Below are positions 13,056-24,235 of a DNA stretch of 64,000 nt, piece after piece. Positions within the stretch are counted from its first letter, which is position 1, and each line of letters opens with the position of its first letter. A program made the translations under genes and the position numbers. This DNA comes from Pholiota molesta (Eukaryota > Basidiomycota > Agaricomycetes > Agaricales > Strophariaceae), in the NCBI GenBank assembly GCA_014925825.1, contig JACGCK010000169.1, positions 1 to 64,000 on the forward strand. Direction: 5' to 3'. The notes beneath the pieces were generated by a model. The model was not told the origin of the DNA and searched no databases. It saw only the letters and a program-made list of their open reading frames with translations.

Positions 13056-14607
13056 ACGCGTCGATTCAGAAGACTCGAGTCGTCGAAGTTACCCGTTCTT
13101 GTCACTAGTCACTGCTCTGCCATCCCGCCACCAGCCGCCGCTTCGTACGCGTTTTGGTCATGACTGTTGCACGATGCCTCTTCAGTCGCTGGATTGTCTG
13201 CGCTACATCAAGCTCTACGTGAACGTTGCAACCTGAACAGAAACGGCTGGATCTTATGGTTTCAAGCTCAAACTTGAGTCATACGCTGGTCAATACCCTC
13301 AGCACCATACAGCGGTCAAACATAGGAGTTCTCTCTAGCTTTATCGATCATCCTTCTAGAATCAGTATCTGATGAACCAGAATTCACAACTTGATTGTTC
13401 TTCCAATTCTACCTCTACCAATCACACCTCGAGTCGTCTTAGCTTGGACTCAAGCATTGAGCACAAGCCCCTCAGCGGTAACCTCTCGGACGAGTTTCGA
13501 GTTGGAAGTATACCGAGTGACTGGCGCGACGCAATAGCCCGAGCTACTGGCTCATTCATTTCACGTTTTCTGCCGGACAATTACACCTCAGAACAATTTC
13601 ACTATCGGCGGCTACAGAGGGCCACTGTCGAACTTGGATTTATATTACGCAGTTCACAGCAATGGACTAATTGTACCCATCATCTCTTCATCTCTGGAGT
13701 GCTCCGAGCCTAGGGGCGATAACCTTCTATAGATGTCCGTATGATGATCATATTCCTCGTTTCAATGAACTGTAACTCGCTATTTTTGGCTCACAGCTGT
13801 CTATCTCGTCTCAAAATATCTCTCTCTTCAACCTTGGAGTTTGAAATATCGCGCTTGTGGCAAGCTAATTGACGAAAGCAAGCAAGCCGGCGATGGTGTG
13901 TGATTCCCGTTCTCCACTCTATCATGATCAAATTTGTGGCTGGATGATAATCACACGTCATGAATTATGCATGCCTGCCCCATAGCCTGCTTTTTTCATG
14001 CACTCTGGTACTTCGGTTCCCTGTGTGCACTCGAGATCTACATCAAGGCCTTTTCATAATGCCGAGACACATGATCGCTGAGTGAAAGGCGCTTTCGCTA
14101 AGGTCACCCACGATCCCCATGAATAATGAGAAGGGATGGACGGCGTACTAAAATTATACAACCACAGGATAACCCATTCGAGCTCTCAACTGGTTTAGGA
14201 CGTGAGATCCGAAATGCGTTTTACAGCCTGCTAATTCGGACATTATTTTCATTGGCGCCTATCCGATAAGGCTCAAACATTTCTGGTTCCGACGGCTTGC
14301 TCCACTCGCAAGAAAAACTAGAATTGCGATAACAATGGCACTGCTATCATGATCGTTCTTATAAGCGCCTTGTTTCTGCCTGCTTTCAAACATATTTTTG
14401 GAGCTATGTCAAAGGTGGTGCTGATGACTTACCGCTCAACTCTGGTGAGTTTCAATCAAATATCGGCATCATAACAGCTCGCTCGCTGTCGGGCTTGAAT
14501 AAACTAATCTGGAAAGTTGTTCCCTCCTGACATATGAATAGTTCACTCGAACTCGTACATATAGAGCAAGCGCCAAAGTCGAAAGGGTAGTCCAAACCTC
14601 ACCTACA
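13056..14607. other. Intergenic stretch, one unassigned small frame
   Basis: No recognised gene. A 113-codon plus-strand frame at 13372-13713 begins with a serine/threonine/asparagine-rich segment and continues with a more ordinary composition. It may be an exon of an unannotated gene, but I see no homology signal or convincing splice partners. The rest is AT-rich spacer. Confidence 0.35.
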
Positions 14608-15946
14608 ATGTTCCTCGCCTCCGACTTGACCAATGCCACCACTGCGGTGCCGATTTACGACTCTACACCACTCATTTACTTCCCGCACGAATTGGCATAT
14701 CAAATCAGCGTCGCGACTTATATTCATATTGGATGCATGGCGGTAAATATTAATTGCTCTCGTTTCCGTTCAGTGAACATAACTTGACGTGTATTTTGTC
14801 CTAGGTGCTAGTTTGGGACGTCATTGACAATCTCAAGGGTGATTTCAAGCTTTTATTTTACCACCGAATCCAACTGCCGACTATTATCTACTTTATCAGT
14901 CGGTACGTTGTAGTTGATCACCTTTATTACTGACATTGACCGACTGTATGCTTTGATATCAGAATCACCCTTTTGGCCTATACATTAGCACGAGCAGTCC
15001 TCCTCACTGAGTCGGGACCAACTAGTTTTTTTACACATAATATTGACAATATCTCTGTAGCGCTGCCGGTGAATGACTGCGGGAGAATGTACGACGCTAT
15101 CAATGCCCTTCTCGTCATATTTGTGGCTGCGACAACGGCGATGTTCTATCTCCGCGTTTGTGCCGTATACTGCATGAACAAGTTTATCATCATCTTCTAC
15201 GGTCTTCTCTGGCTTGCTGTACTCGCCATGCTTTTGACTCTTCCAGAGACGTTTACCGCAGTACATGTTGCGACGACAGGCTATTGCATAGAGAGCATCA
15301 AAGGCCCTTTCCTTGGTCCCACTACCGTCGTACTCATGGTCAACGACGCGGTGGTTTATGGCGGTATCGCGTATCAATTATTCCACATGTATGCGGAAAC
15401 CACTCCAAACGCCAAATTCTCATTCCTCACATCCGGTCGCGCTCTGCCTATAATTTCGAAGGCATTATCAAGGACAGCCAGCTTTACTTCATGTAAGCTT
15501 GTTCTTCCATTCTGTTATGTTTCAAGGATTGAATTCATTCCGCATATAGGGTTGTTCTTGTCACAAATCCATTCCTTGTTGCATGCGTCTATGTGTTCGA
15601 AGGACCACTTAGCGTCATGTTTCTTGTATGCCATCTTGTGCTAGTGAACATCCTCTCGTGTCGCGTCTATCACAACATGAAGCTGGGGACCACTGCCGAC
15701 ATTGCGGTGCCCAAAAATGTACCGCCGAATTCTGGAAATGGATTGGCGGTATTCCTCAGTGCGGAGTCCACGATCAGCCGAGACAGAATGCCTTCGGTAT
15801 GGAGTGGTAGAGCGACAACCGAGTCCCACGGCATAGAAAAATCCACCACGATGAGTTATGAAGCAGCTTCAATCCATGCCAGCGAGACAGAGGCAATGTC
15901 TAGTTTTACTGACGTGGAGAAGGCTCAAATTCCGAGGGCTTTCTAA
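14608..15946 (+). CDS. DUF6533-type serpentine (7TM) membrane protein
   Basis: Four exons can be read: 14608-14742, 14805-14902, 14963-15492 and 15550-15946, with GT-AG introns of 57-62 nt. The N-terminal part has the family pattern of a helix, then WDV(I)DNL and a tract leading to FYHR and a YFISR turn. Several hydrophobic helices follow, and a CRVYHN motif sits before a hydrophilic serine-rich tail. These proteins are abundant and mostly uncharacterised in Agaricomycetes, and a sensor or receptor role is only inferred from the 7TM layout. Near 15464 the frame must gain one base (from SKA to IIKDSQLYF) to keep the conserved sequence, so the gene is either newly broken or carries an assembly deletion. 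It is the only ordinary cellular gene among the repeats of the first 29 kb. Confidence 0.75.
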
Positions 15947-16567
15947 AAGACTTGATGAGAATCTAAACATATTTTTAAATGTTCCACGTACCAGTCGTTT
16001 CATTTTCTATAGTAATAATTTGATGATTTATTTAACTGGTTTATTGACTTGAGCTTGCAAGTTGGCTAGTCTTGAACTACAAGCATCGATGAGTATGTGG
16101 ACATGATAGATTAACATAGTGTTCATTAGGGCAACTAGATTTTCGCGTGAGTTAGCGTGGCTAGCGTGTAGCTAGCGTGAGTCACGTGCACGCTAGCCCA
16201 CGCTAGCCCACGCTAGCCCACGCTAGCAAACATCATTTGCCCAATTCCCGACGCTGTGTGGCCTCGAGAGTCGGTTCAACGGTACTAGGTGTATTGTAGA
16301 TATACTAGCCTCGTAAAAATATCACTTTCCAAATTTCTTTGGGCCAAGAGAGTCAGAAAATGGATTATCTAGTAACTTATGGACTTTAAATGCTCATTAT
16401 CTCTCCTAAAACACTTCCGCATCATTATTTCTCTTGATATTCAGTCCAATAGATAATATGCTCTCCAAATATATGTTTTGTTTAGACGTTTAGTTCATGT
16501 AGCGGGCGCACAGACCAGAATTAGTGTTAAAACAAATCTGTCACACGTTACATTATTTCTGTGACAA
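15947..16567. other. AT-rich spacer with one CACGCTA cluster
   Basis: Apart from the CACGCTA cluster at 16146-16227, this stretch shows no coding or RNA signal. It ends at the TRIM-like element. Confidence 0.4.
16146..16227. repeat. CACGCTA array, partly inverted
   Basis: TAGCGTG copies (the reverse complement) at 16153-16180 face CACGCTAGCC copies at 16189-16227, meeting at a central GTCACGTGCAC. The right half has an exact 10-base step. It is the only array in the window with both orientations. Confidence 0.8.
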
Positions 16568-16998
16568 TGTAAGAGGGCCGTACTTCTGCAACATTAGCCA
16601 TTACACCAAAAGGTCAGATAACTGAATGAATAATCATTCAGCCAGCCAGAAGTATATATGCTGAGTAAGTCCGCCAGGCTTACACCCTCCCAGGCTTTAA
16701 GAACTTTATTCCCCGGTGGTGGGATTTCTTTTTGGGATTAATTGTTCATATAAGCGACCCCAGGGAATCGAACCCTGCCCTCTGCCTCCCGCTACACAAG
16801 GATGTCAATCTGCTGGCAATGTATTTTGCCTCCCACTAGGATTGATCCCTCGCTGCTGGCAGAAGTTATTCATTCAGTTAATGTAAGAGGGCCGTACTTC
16901 TGCAACATTAGCCATTACACCAAAAGGTCAGATAACTGAATGAATAATCATTCAGCCAGCCAGAAGTATATATGCTGAGTAAGTCCGCCAGGCTTACA
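16568..16998 (-). mobile_element. TRIM-like mini LTR element, 431 bp
   Basis: Two 117-bp direct repeats, at 16568-16684 and 16882-16998, appear identical. They begin TGTAAG and end CTTACA, as retroviral-type LTRs do with TG...CA ends. The internal part is only 197 bp. Read on the minus strand, a GGGAGGG purine tract lies directly before the downstream repeat, and near the upstream repeat a stretch with TGCCAGCAGCGAGGGATCAA resembles a tRNA-derived primer-binding site with part of a T arm. Flanks read GACAA (16563-16567) and GACAC (16999-17003), a 4-of-5 duplication. This fits a terminal-repeat retrotransposon in miniature, a non-coding element moved by a full-length partner. Identical LTRs suggest recent insertion. 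Confidence 0.75.
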
Positions 16999-17327
16999 GA
17001 CACATAATTATTCGCAATGCAACCAACAGATTTTTTGTCATCCAAGACAGCCAAATAGATCCATGGAAAAATGTAAGTATTAAATGGCTATCTGTCTGTT
17101 ACGTTTTTGTGTCTCATAGGTGAAGACGTTACATAGAATTATAGACTGGTTGAACTGTTTAGTATACTCAGAAGGTCTAACCAAACAAGGATAAACATCA
17201 CTCCAAGCACCGCAAATCGTCACGCTTATGCAGAATGATGTATATATGATATAGTAACAATGCCCATGACTTCCTGCATTGCCCTAATTTAATTTATATG
17301 AAGATATCCTCAGTTCTTTATATGAGG
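16999..17327. other. AT-rich spacer
   Basis: No coding, RNA or repeat signal was seen between the TRIM-like element and the CACGCTA array. Confidence 0.4.
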
Positions 17328-17561
17328 CCACGCTACCTCCACGCTACTTCACGCTACCTCCACGCTACTTCATGCTACCTTCACGCTACCTCCACGCTAC
17401 TTCACGCTACCTTCACGCTACCTCACGCTACCTCACACTACCTCACGCTACCTTCACGCTACCTCATGCTACCTTCACGCTAATGCACGCTACCTCACGC
17501 TAATGCACGCTACCTCACGCTGCTTTTCCCACTTCATGCTACTCCACGCTGGGCCACGCTT
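17328..17561 (+). repeat. CACGCTA array, 10-11 bp step
   Basis: About twenty copies of the heptamer CACGCTA (some CATGCTA or CACACTA) are separated by short CCT, CTT or ATG spacers, so the step is 10 or 11 bases. All are in the same orientation. The array ends about 240 bases upstream of the start of the large transposase gene. Confidence 0.85.
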
Positions 17562-17798
17562 AGAGTATATATACAGAGAAAACACATACTTATCCATGCT
17601 TATGAGCGCCTAAGACAAATATATCAGAGTAATTGTTACTTGCCTTATATAGTCATGTATGATCGAGTCAACCATATTTGGAATATAGATCAAGTGATTG
17701 TTTTTTTTTCCTTTTCGAGAGATTCCTCATCGCTACCGTCCTTTGCCTGATAAAATTTAACTCATCTTCTGGAACGCATATCATTACCTCTCCCAGTA

Positions 17799-20700
17799 AT
17801 GCTGGTAAGTCAAAATATCACGTTTTTCGATTCTTTAATTCACTCTGACTTGATATAGGGCTTTATACACCATCTTTTAAATTACTTCAAACCTACGAAT
17901 CAAGTTAGCAACCAAGTTACTACAATACAATCACAACTTATACCAATTTATGGTCCTCATGGTAGCCAATAACTCTGCTGGGATTTGAATTAAACCAACT
18001 CATTCCCATTTATTAGGAAATTTAACTGGATATACTCAGCCTGGACTGTCGTATCAAGACACCTCCAAGATCACGAGCAGTAAGTGAAACCTTCCATCTC
18101 GCTGACGCCATTTATGCCTAAGGTCTCCGTAATCTGTAACTAGATGCTCAGCAAGAAAATTCAACCTTGTACACTCGTACTACCGATGGTACCTTTATTC
18201 CTGTTTCATCCCCTTCCACTGGACCAAACCCTCCTTCCGCTCCTCCTCCTCCATCACTGCCGGCCCCTGGCACTGTCTCGCCTCCTTCAGTGCCACCACC
18301 TGTCATCTGGGATCCATGGCCAGATGGATTTATTGAACAAGACTTCACACATGAAGAATTCAAGGCCACCGACAATTTTCACAGTCACTGGTGCTGGAAG
18401 TATAATGGCGGATATACCGGTCAGATAAATGCAGAGCAATGGCAGGATGGACTTACAAGAACAAGAAGGTGCCGTGGTGTTATTCTATGTCGAAACGAAG
18501 ACTGTGAAATTGTTGTACGGCGGCCTACCACCGACAAAGGCTCCCATAACAAGCTTCAAATACCATGTAAATGCGGGGCGGAACTCTATGAAGAAGAGTG
18601 CGGTATCCTTTTGACCACATGGGAATGGAAAGGTGGCATACATTTCGTTCATCCAGGTTATCACCCACATCCGCGGCATCCTCCTATCCACCTTCTCCAA
18701 CATGAACGCGCACAATTCAATAATATTGTGAAACACCACCCTCAAACTGGACCTCTAGGACTCCTTGTGGGTCCACCTGAACTTGGCGGGCCTGGCAAAT
18801 CAGTTGCGGATATTTCACCTGCCCTTTCCAATCCAGATCGCATTAGCTACGAACGAACGAAACTGAAGAAAACCATAAATGGAACAGGAACAGCGGAGAC
18901 CTTTATCCAAGCTTTTGAAGACTTCGACACAGAACATCCCGGCTTTCTTATTCACTCATCCCTCGGAAAAATCACCGTCTTCTGCTTCCAGTCACCGTTG
19001 ATGCGACAACAGCTTTTCAAAGAGAATCTCTTGGAGGGCCCTATCAATGGAATGGTCAATGATGGGGCACATGGTTGGTGGCGAGATCGCGGGGCAATAT
19101 TAATGGTCACCTCATCCTACTGTCCACTTCTTAACTGTTGGATCCCTGGCGTTTTTTCATATACAAATGGCGCAAGTGCTGAGCACTTCAAGCATCACTT
19201 CCGTGCAGTGTTCCAAAGCATCGCCGAGGAAGCAAAAGCCAGGTCTATCGAAGTCGTTGACCGTTTTTTTGCTGGGGTACGTTTTTAGAATGTTAATATC
19301 TATATGACCATCTTATAAACCCATTTCCTAGGTTATGGACTTTAGTGAGGCTGAACGCTTAGGCTTTATTGACGCATTCACCGAATTCTGGCAACTTCAA
19401 CCGGGAAATTCACGTTCCATTGACGAGCTCAAAGCTGCTGGTCAGGCTTTGCTCAAAGGATGTAGGGAACATTTCAGAGCAGGAGTTACCCGAGTCAGCC
19501 GTATCAGCGCTGCTGTAGACCCATCTATGGCTGATTATTTCGTTTCACGAGCTCTTGCCCTTCTCGATGCTCCCAATAGCCAGGAGTTCATAGCCCGAGC
19601 AGAACTGGTCATATCCGAATATCCCAAACTCACAGCATGGATGAAATGGTGGACCCGACCGGCGCACACTGCAATGCTTTGTGATTCCGAACGCAAAATG
19701 GATATCGAACTCTGGGAGAGCCTTCCAGACACCAATAATGCGGAAGAGGCGATGCATTGGAAGCTCTATAGTGCCTGTGGTCGTGACCATAATGTATTCG
19801 GAGGATTAAAAGGCTTGTATGCGGTCGCCAAATATTATGAGCGGATGTATAACTCTGTTTTAAGTGCGTGTTTTTGTTATAACAAATTCGGTGCTACTGA
19901 ATACCCAACCTGTGATTTAGCTGGTATCAGAACACATTATGGGGAAAAGGAGCCATGGAAAGTTTTGGCTGATAATATTGGACGAACCAAAAATTCACGG
20001 GCCCCCGATCCTTCAGCCAAAAAGAGAAAACGTAATGATGGGCGAGCTCCAGATACAAGCAAAGAAATCCTCAAAAAACCTACTAAACGCAAAAAAGTCA
20101 ATAATGACGGCCGCCCACCGGATACTGTTAAAGCGCTCAAGCTGACAAAATCATCAAAGAAAGACGCACACCCACAAAAACGACAAACGCGAATCCAATC
20201 TAGAAAACCCAAGCAACCCAGCCCATCCTCCTCAGATTCCGGCACTTCCTTCAATGGTGATTCAGATACCGATAGTACCTCTGAATTTCCGGTATCACTG
20301 GCAGCCCCCCATGGATCCGAATTTGGCCCACAGAGCTATCGATGGGACAAAAATTCTTGCTGGCTTGACACCTCGAGCTAATCTATATCGCTTTATCCAC
20401 AGGGGGCCTAGAGGAATTATCAACGCTTTGTAAACATCTCCCGAAAACCTCAGCAATATTGACCTTGTATGCTACCCTCGCAGGCCGTCAGAAGCTCATG
20501 CATGCTCCAAACATATCAGGCAAAATAGCTCAAACACTATCATCACAGCGCGACAAGTTCCGAAGGGAGCTAAGGCAGCGTCGATTAATTGCACCCATTG
20601 GGAACTTTGACTCCCTTTGGGTAAGTCATTTAACATATATTCTCATGTTCAAATGCCTTACCATACCTTTTGTGCATAGGTTTACGTCGGTGGTCTTGTC

Positions 20701-23338
20701 CGCATGGATTATGACAAAGCCGGATGCCAGCGAGTGGTCAACTACTTTCAAACACTTCTATTGGACATTCGCGAGTGCTCTGGAGGTTCCGACACTGGTG
20801 GTCGCCATGTTGAAATCCTCCAGACTCCACGGCGACAACCATTTCTACATCTGGGGAACAATGTTAGGCGGTTGTATTCAGGAAACGTTGCCGCATACCT
20901 GGATGAGTACTTCTCCATAAACAAGTCTCCTGTAGACCGACCAGGATGTTGGCGGGTAAAAGATAGCATCTGCTTATGCCCTGGAGATCGACAAGACATT
21001 ACCGACCTTGTGGTATCCATTCCAGTCCTGTTTCCAATCGAATTAGAGAAGAACTTGGACGAGAAAGACGATGAGAAGGCAGACTCATGGGATTTACCTT
21101 CAACGATTATTCCACTCTCTGAAGAAGCTGCTCAACATCATAATATTGTTTATGACCTTGTCGGATATGCGATGGCCACCTCAACCTCAAATAACTCGCA
21201 CTTCACCGCCAAATATATTAGCGGCAGCCCAGGAGCCCAGAAAGTGTATGCATATAATGACATGGCAAATCAAGGGCGCCCGATTCGGCAGGATGTTGAA
21301 GGCCTAAATTCAGATGTCAACCCTGGTGAATCAATTCATTATGCATTCTATTACCTTTGTGGGGGTGTCGAGGCCCAGAACATGTTTATCAAACTTCGAA
21401 CCAAGCAGTTATCGGCCCAACATCCACTGGCCTTCCCGAACACTGATCTGGCGTCACCTATCACAATCAAATATTCTTCAGAAGATTTATGCTTAATGGA
21501 TCCCAAAAAACGCACCTGGCTCATCAATCCGTACAAGGCCAATACGTCCGAATACATTCCAATTGATGTGCCCAGTGGTTCCTCCTCGCCCACAAAGTTC
21601 ATCGAGTCTGAGGATGAGGAGCAAGATTCAATGCCGATTGACGAGAAGTTCATTGAGTCTGAGGATGAGCAGCAAGATTCAATGCCGATTGACGAGAAGC
21701 TCATCAAGTCTGAGGGTGAGGAACAGTCAATGGCGATTGACGATGAATCAGCCAAGATGGATGGTCAATCTGAAGACAATTCGTTAACTGGTGCGAATAT
21801 TGTCCAACCACCCATTACACACCTATCCCCGGCACCATCTTCTGAACCTGATTCGTTATTCCCCGTCCATTGTCGCTGTGGAGTCACTTCTGATGGGAAT
21901 GTTTTCTATGATGCGGACGACGTTGGCGAGGCTATCCAATGTGATCAATGTAAAGACTGGTCACATATAGCATGTCAGAAAAATGGCAGGGCCAGCCAAC
22001 TAAGCCCGGGCGAGATCTTCGTATGTGATTTCTGTGATTTACGACGCCATCCTGCCCTCGCCTCTCTTCATTTTAACATGTACGTTATTGTTTAGCTGGT
22101 TACTGTGCAGCCTAACATTATCATCAGTCAAACCCAATATCCAAGCAAAAACATGATGAAGAAACCTCTGAAAGAACGTCTAGTGCGAGGACGTGGAGCA
22201 CTGGCCCGACATGGTGACTTCTGGTATCCTGTACGCGTTATTAGTACCGAAGATGGAGAAGACTGGCGTGTGCGGTGGTGGATGGGTTGTACCTTCAAAG
22301 AGCCTGGTATTGATCCTGGCTCAATCACAATCGTTCCGGTGGCCAACCTTATTGATTCGCTATGGCAAGACCGAGCTGGAAGGCGAAACATCAGGGCAAG
22401 TTGCATTGAAAGTCCCACTAAATCTGTACTTACTTCTTATGACAGCTCGGACGCTGGTTACATGCAAATCAGAGACCAACGTCTGAAGATATCTTATCGA
22501 ACCCTTCATCTACACCATACACAAAAGAAGTCAACAATATAATGACACCAGCATCTACTGTCCTCAAAAGACTATTACTGGACCCAGAGAACACTGGGAA
22601 GCACCGGATTCCTGCCAAAAAATGGCTTCAGGAGCAAAAGGCACCACTCCATGATACGATGATACCCTACGCTTGCACACTGAGTCTGATTGAGCGTGCT
22701 ATGATCGCAAACTGGTTCGAGGAGAAGATCTGTAATGGTGATCAGAAAATGCGACGACACTGGCTTGGCCTCCTACCAATTGCACATGCACACACGGTCT
22801 TCATTGCACATCGCTTGAAAACGACAGACACCTTGAAGGGAGAGCAGATCAACACTCGGGCGGAATATTTAGATGAAGCGTGGCTTCTTCTCCTTAACCA
22901 GCGCGAAGACGTCCAGATTGCCCAAAAAGACAGTCTACTCGACGTAGATATCGACAAAGAATGCCTAGAACAACTTGAAAAACTTATGTTTGAAAGGTCA
23001 GCAAGGGCAGGAGCGGCTGGCCATTATCAATGGGGTTTGGATGCTGGTAGCCATCAAGATGGATGGGATCCGTATGCAGGCCTGCCACCAGAGTGGTACC
23101 ACAATGATCGAGAAGAGCAGGAAGGTGAACTTGAGGTGAGTGGATCTCAACGTCTCGTCTTCAACTGAATCAATTAAATTGTTGTCAGCGCGGGCCTGGT
23201 TTTGTGGATATCGAAGTTTCACAAGTACCTCAAACTGTTGTCCAGCCCACCGCCCAACGGCCACGACCACAGCCACGTAAGCGTGCAAAAAGGAAAAGAG
23301 GAAGTGACGAAGTTGAAGCTAAAGCTGAAGCACCGTGA
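17799..23338 (+). CDS. GCM/MULE transposase with USP-like and PHD domains
   Basis: Nine exons: 17799-17804, 17859-17961, 18017-18079, 18144-19276, 19332-20620, 20680-22079, 22128-22395, 22446-23135 and 23189-23338. They total 5102 nt, one short of a 1700-aa frame. A proline-rich leader is followed by a GCM/WRKY-like zinc region (about residues 140-236, six Cys plus a His-rich end). A MULE-type DDE core has D364 (VNDGAHGWW), D438 (MDFSEAE) and E573/574 (NNAEEAMHW). Next come a basic hinge, a USP-like segment with NSCWLDTS (Cys near 778) and a distant HFTAKY...VYAYND box, a C4-H-C3 PHD finger, a possible Tudor/PWWP-like barrel (WYPVRVI...WRVRWW) and a basic tail. One base is missing near 20374 (TCG-AG). 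Intron 22396-22445 has a GC-AG border. The DUB role is inferred. Confidence 0.8.
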
Positions 23339-24228
23339 GCGTCTTGGTGTTTGTGTGCGTATGGGCCCTCGCACACATATTCGACGGCTAAGCCTCCACA
23401 AAAAATCATACGCCTTCGAGGTCGTATATGAGGAATCTAGTATCGAGGACGGTCGTTTTGAGCCCACTTAGATAGACCAGACATTGAAACTCACCTAGAT
23501 ATTGGTGTTTGTGTGTACGGGCCGACATACACATATTTGACAGTTAAGCCTCTGCAAAAAACCGTATGCCTTTGAGATCTTATACCAGGAATCTAGTGTC
23601 GAAGACGGTCGTTTTGAGCCCACTTAGATAGAATAGACGTTGGAACTTACAGAGATATTGATGTTTCTGTGCATATGGGCCAACATACGCATATTCGACG
23701 GCTAAGCCTCCGCAAAAAATCGCATGCCTTTGAGGTTTTATACGAGGGATCTAGTATCGAAGACGGTCATTTTGAGCCCATTTAGATAGGACAGAAGTCG
23801 AAACTCACGGAGATATTGACATTTGTGCATATGGGCCCTCGCACACATATTCGACGGCTAAGCCTCCACAAAAAATCATACGCCTTCGAGGTCGTATATG
23901 AGGAATCTAGTATCGAGGACGGTCGTTTTGAGCCCACTTAGATAGACCAGACATTGAAACTCACCTAGATATTGGTGTTTGTGTGTACGGGCCGACATAC
24001 ACATATTTGACAGTTAAGCCTCTGCAAAAAACCGTATGCCTTTGAGATCTTATACCAGGAATCTAGTGTCGAAGACGGTCGTTTTGAGCCCACTTAGATA
24101 GAACAGACGTTGGAACTCACGGAGATATTGACATTTGTGTGTATGGGCTAACAACATATGCATATTCGACGGCTAAGCCTCCGCAAAAAATCGCTGCCTT
24201 CCAGGGCATATACGAGGGATCTAGTATC
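23339..24228 (+). repeat. Satellite array, about 157-bp unit, part 1
   Basis: Five to six head-to-tail units begin directly behind the transposase stop codon. Phrases such as GACGGTC followed by TTTTGAGCCCACTTAGATAG recur at steps of 155-158 bases. A block of about 270 bases starting at 23363 is repeated almost exactly at 23833, so three units form a 470-bp higher-order repeat. The array is cut at 24228 by the palindromic element and resumes at 28061. Confidence 0.8.
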
Positions 24229-24235
24229 GAAGACT

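Noticed and set aside
13372..13713. 113-codon frame as a gene
   Set aside because: It has a low-complexity N-terminus, no recognised motif and no splice partner. It is mentioned only as an unassigned frame.
17328..17561. CRISPR-like array
   Set aside because: The repeat unit is only 7 bases with 2-4 base spacers, and the context is eukaryotic. It is a minisatellite-type array.
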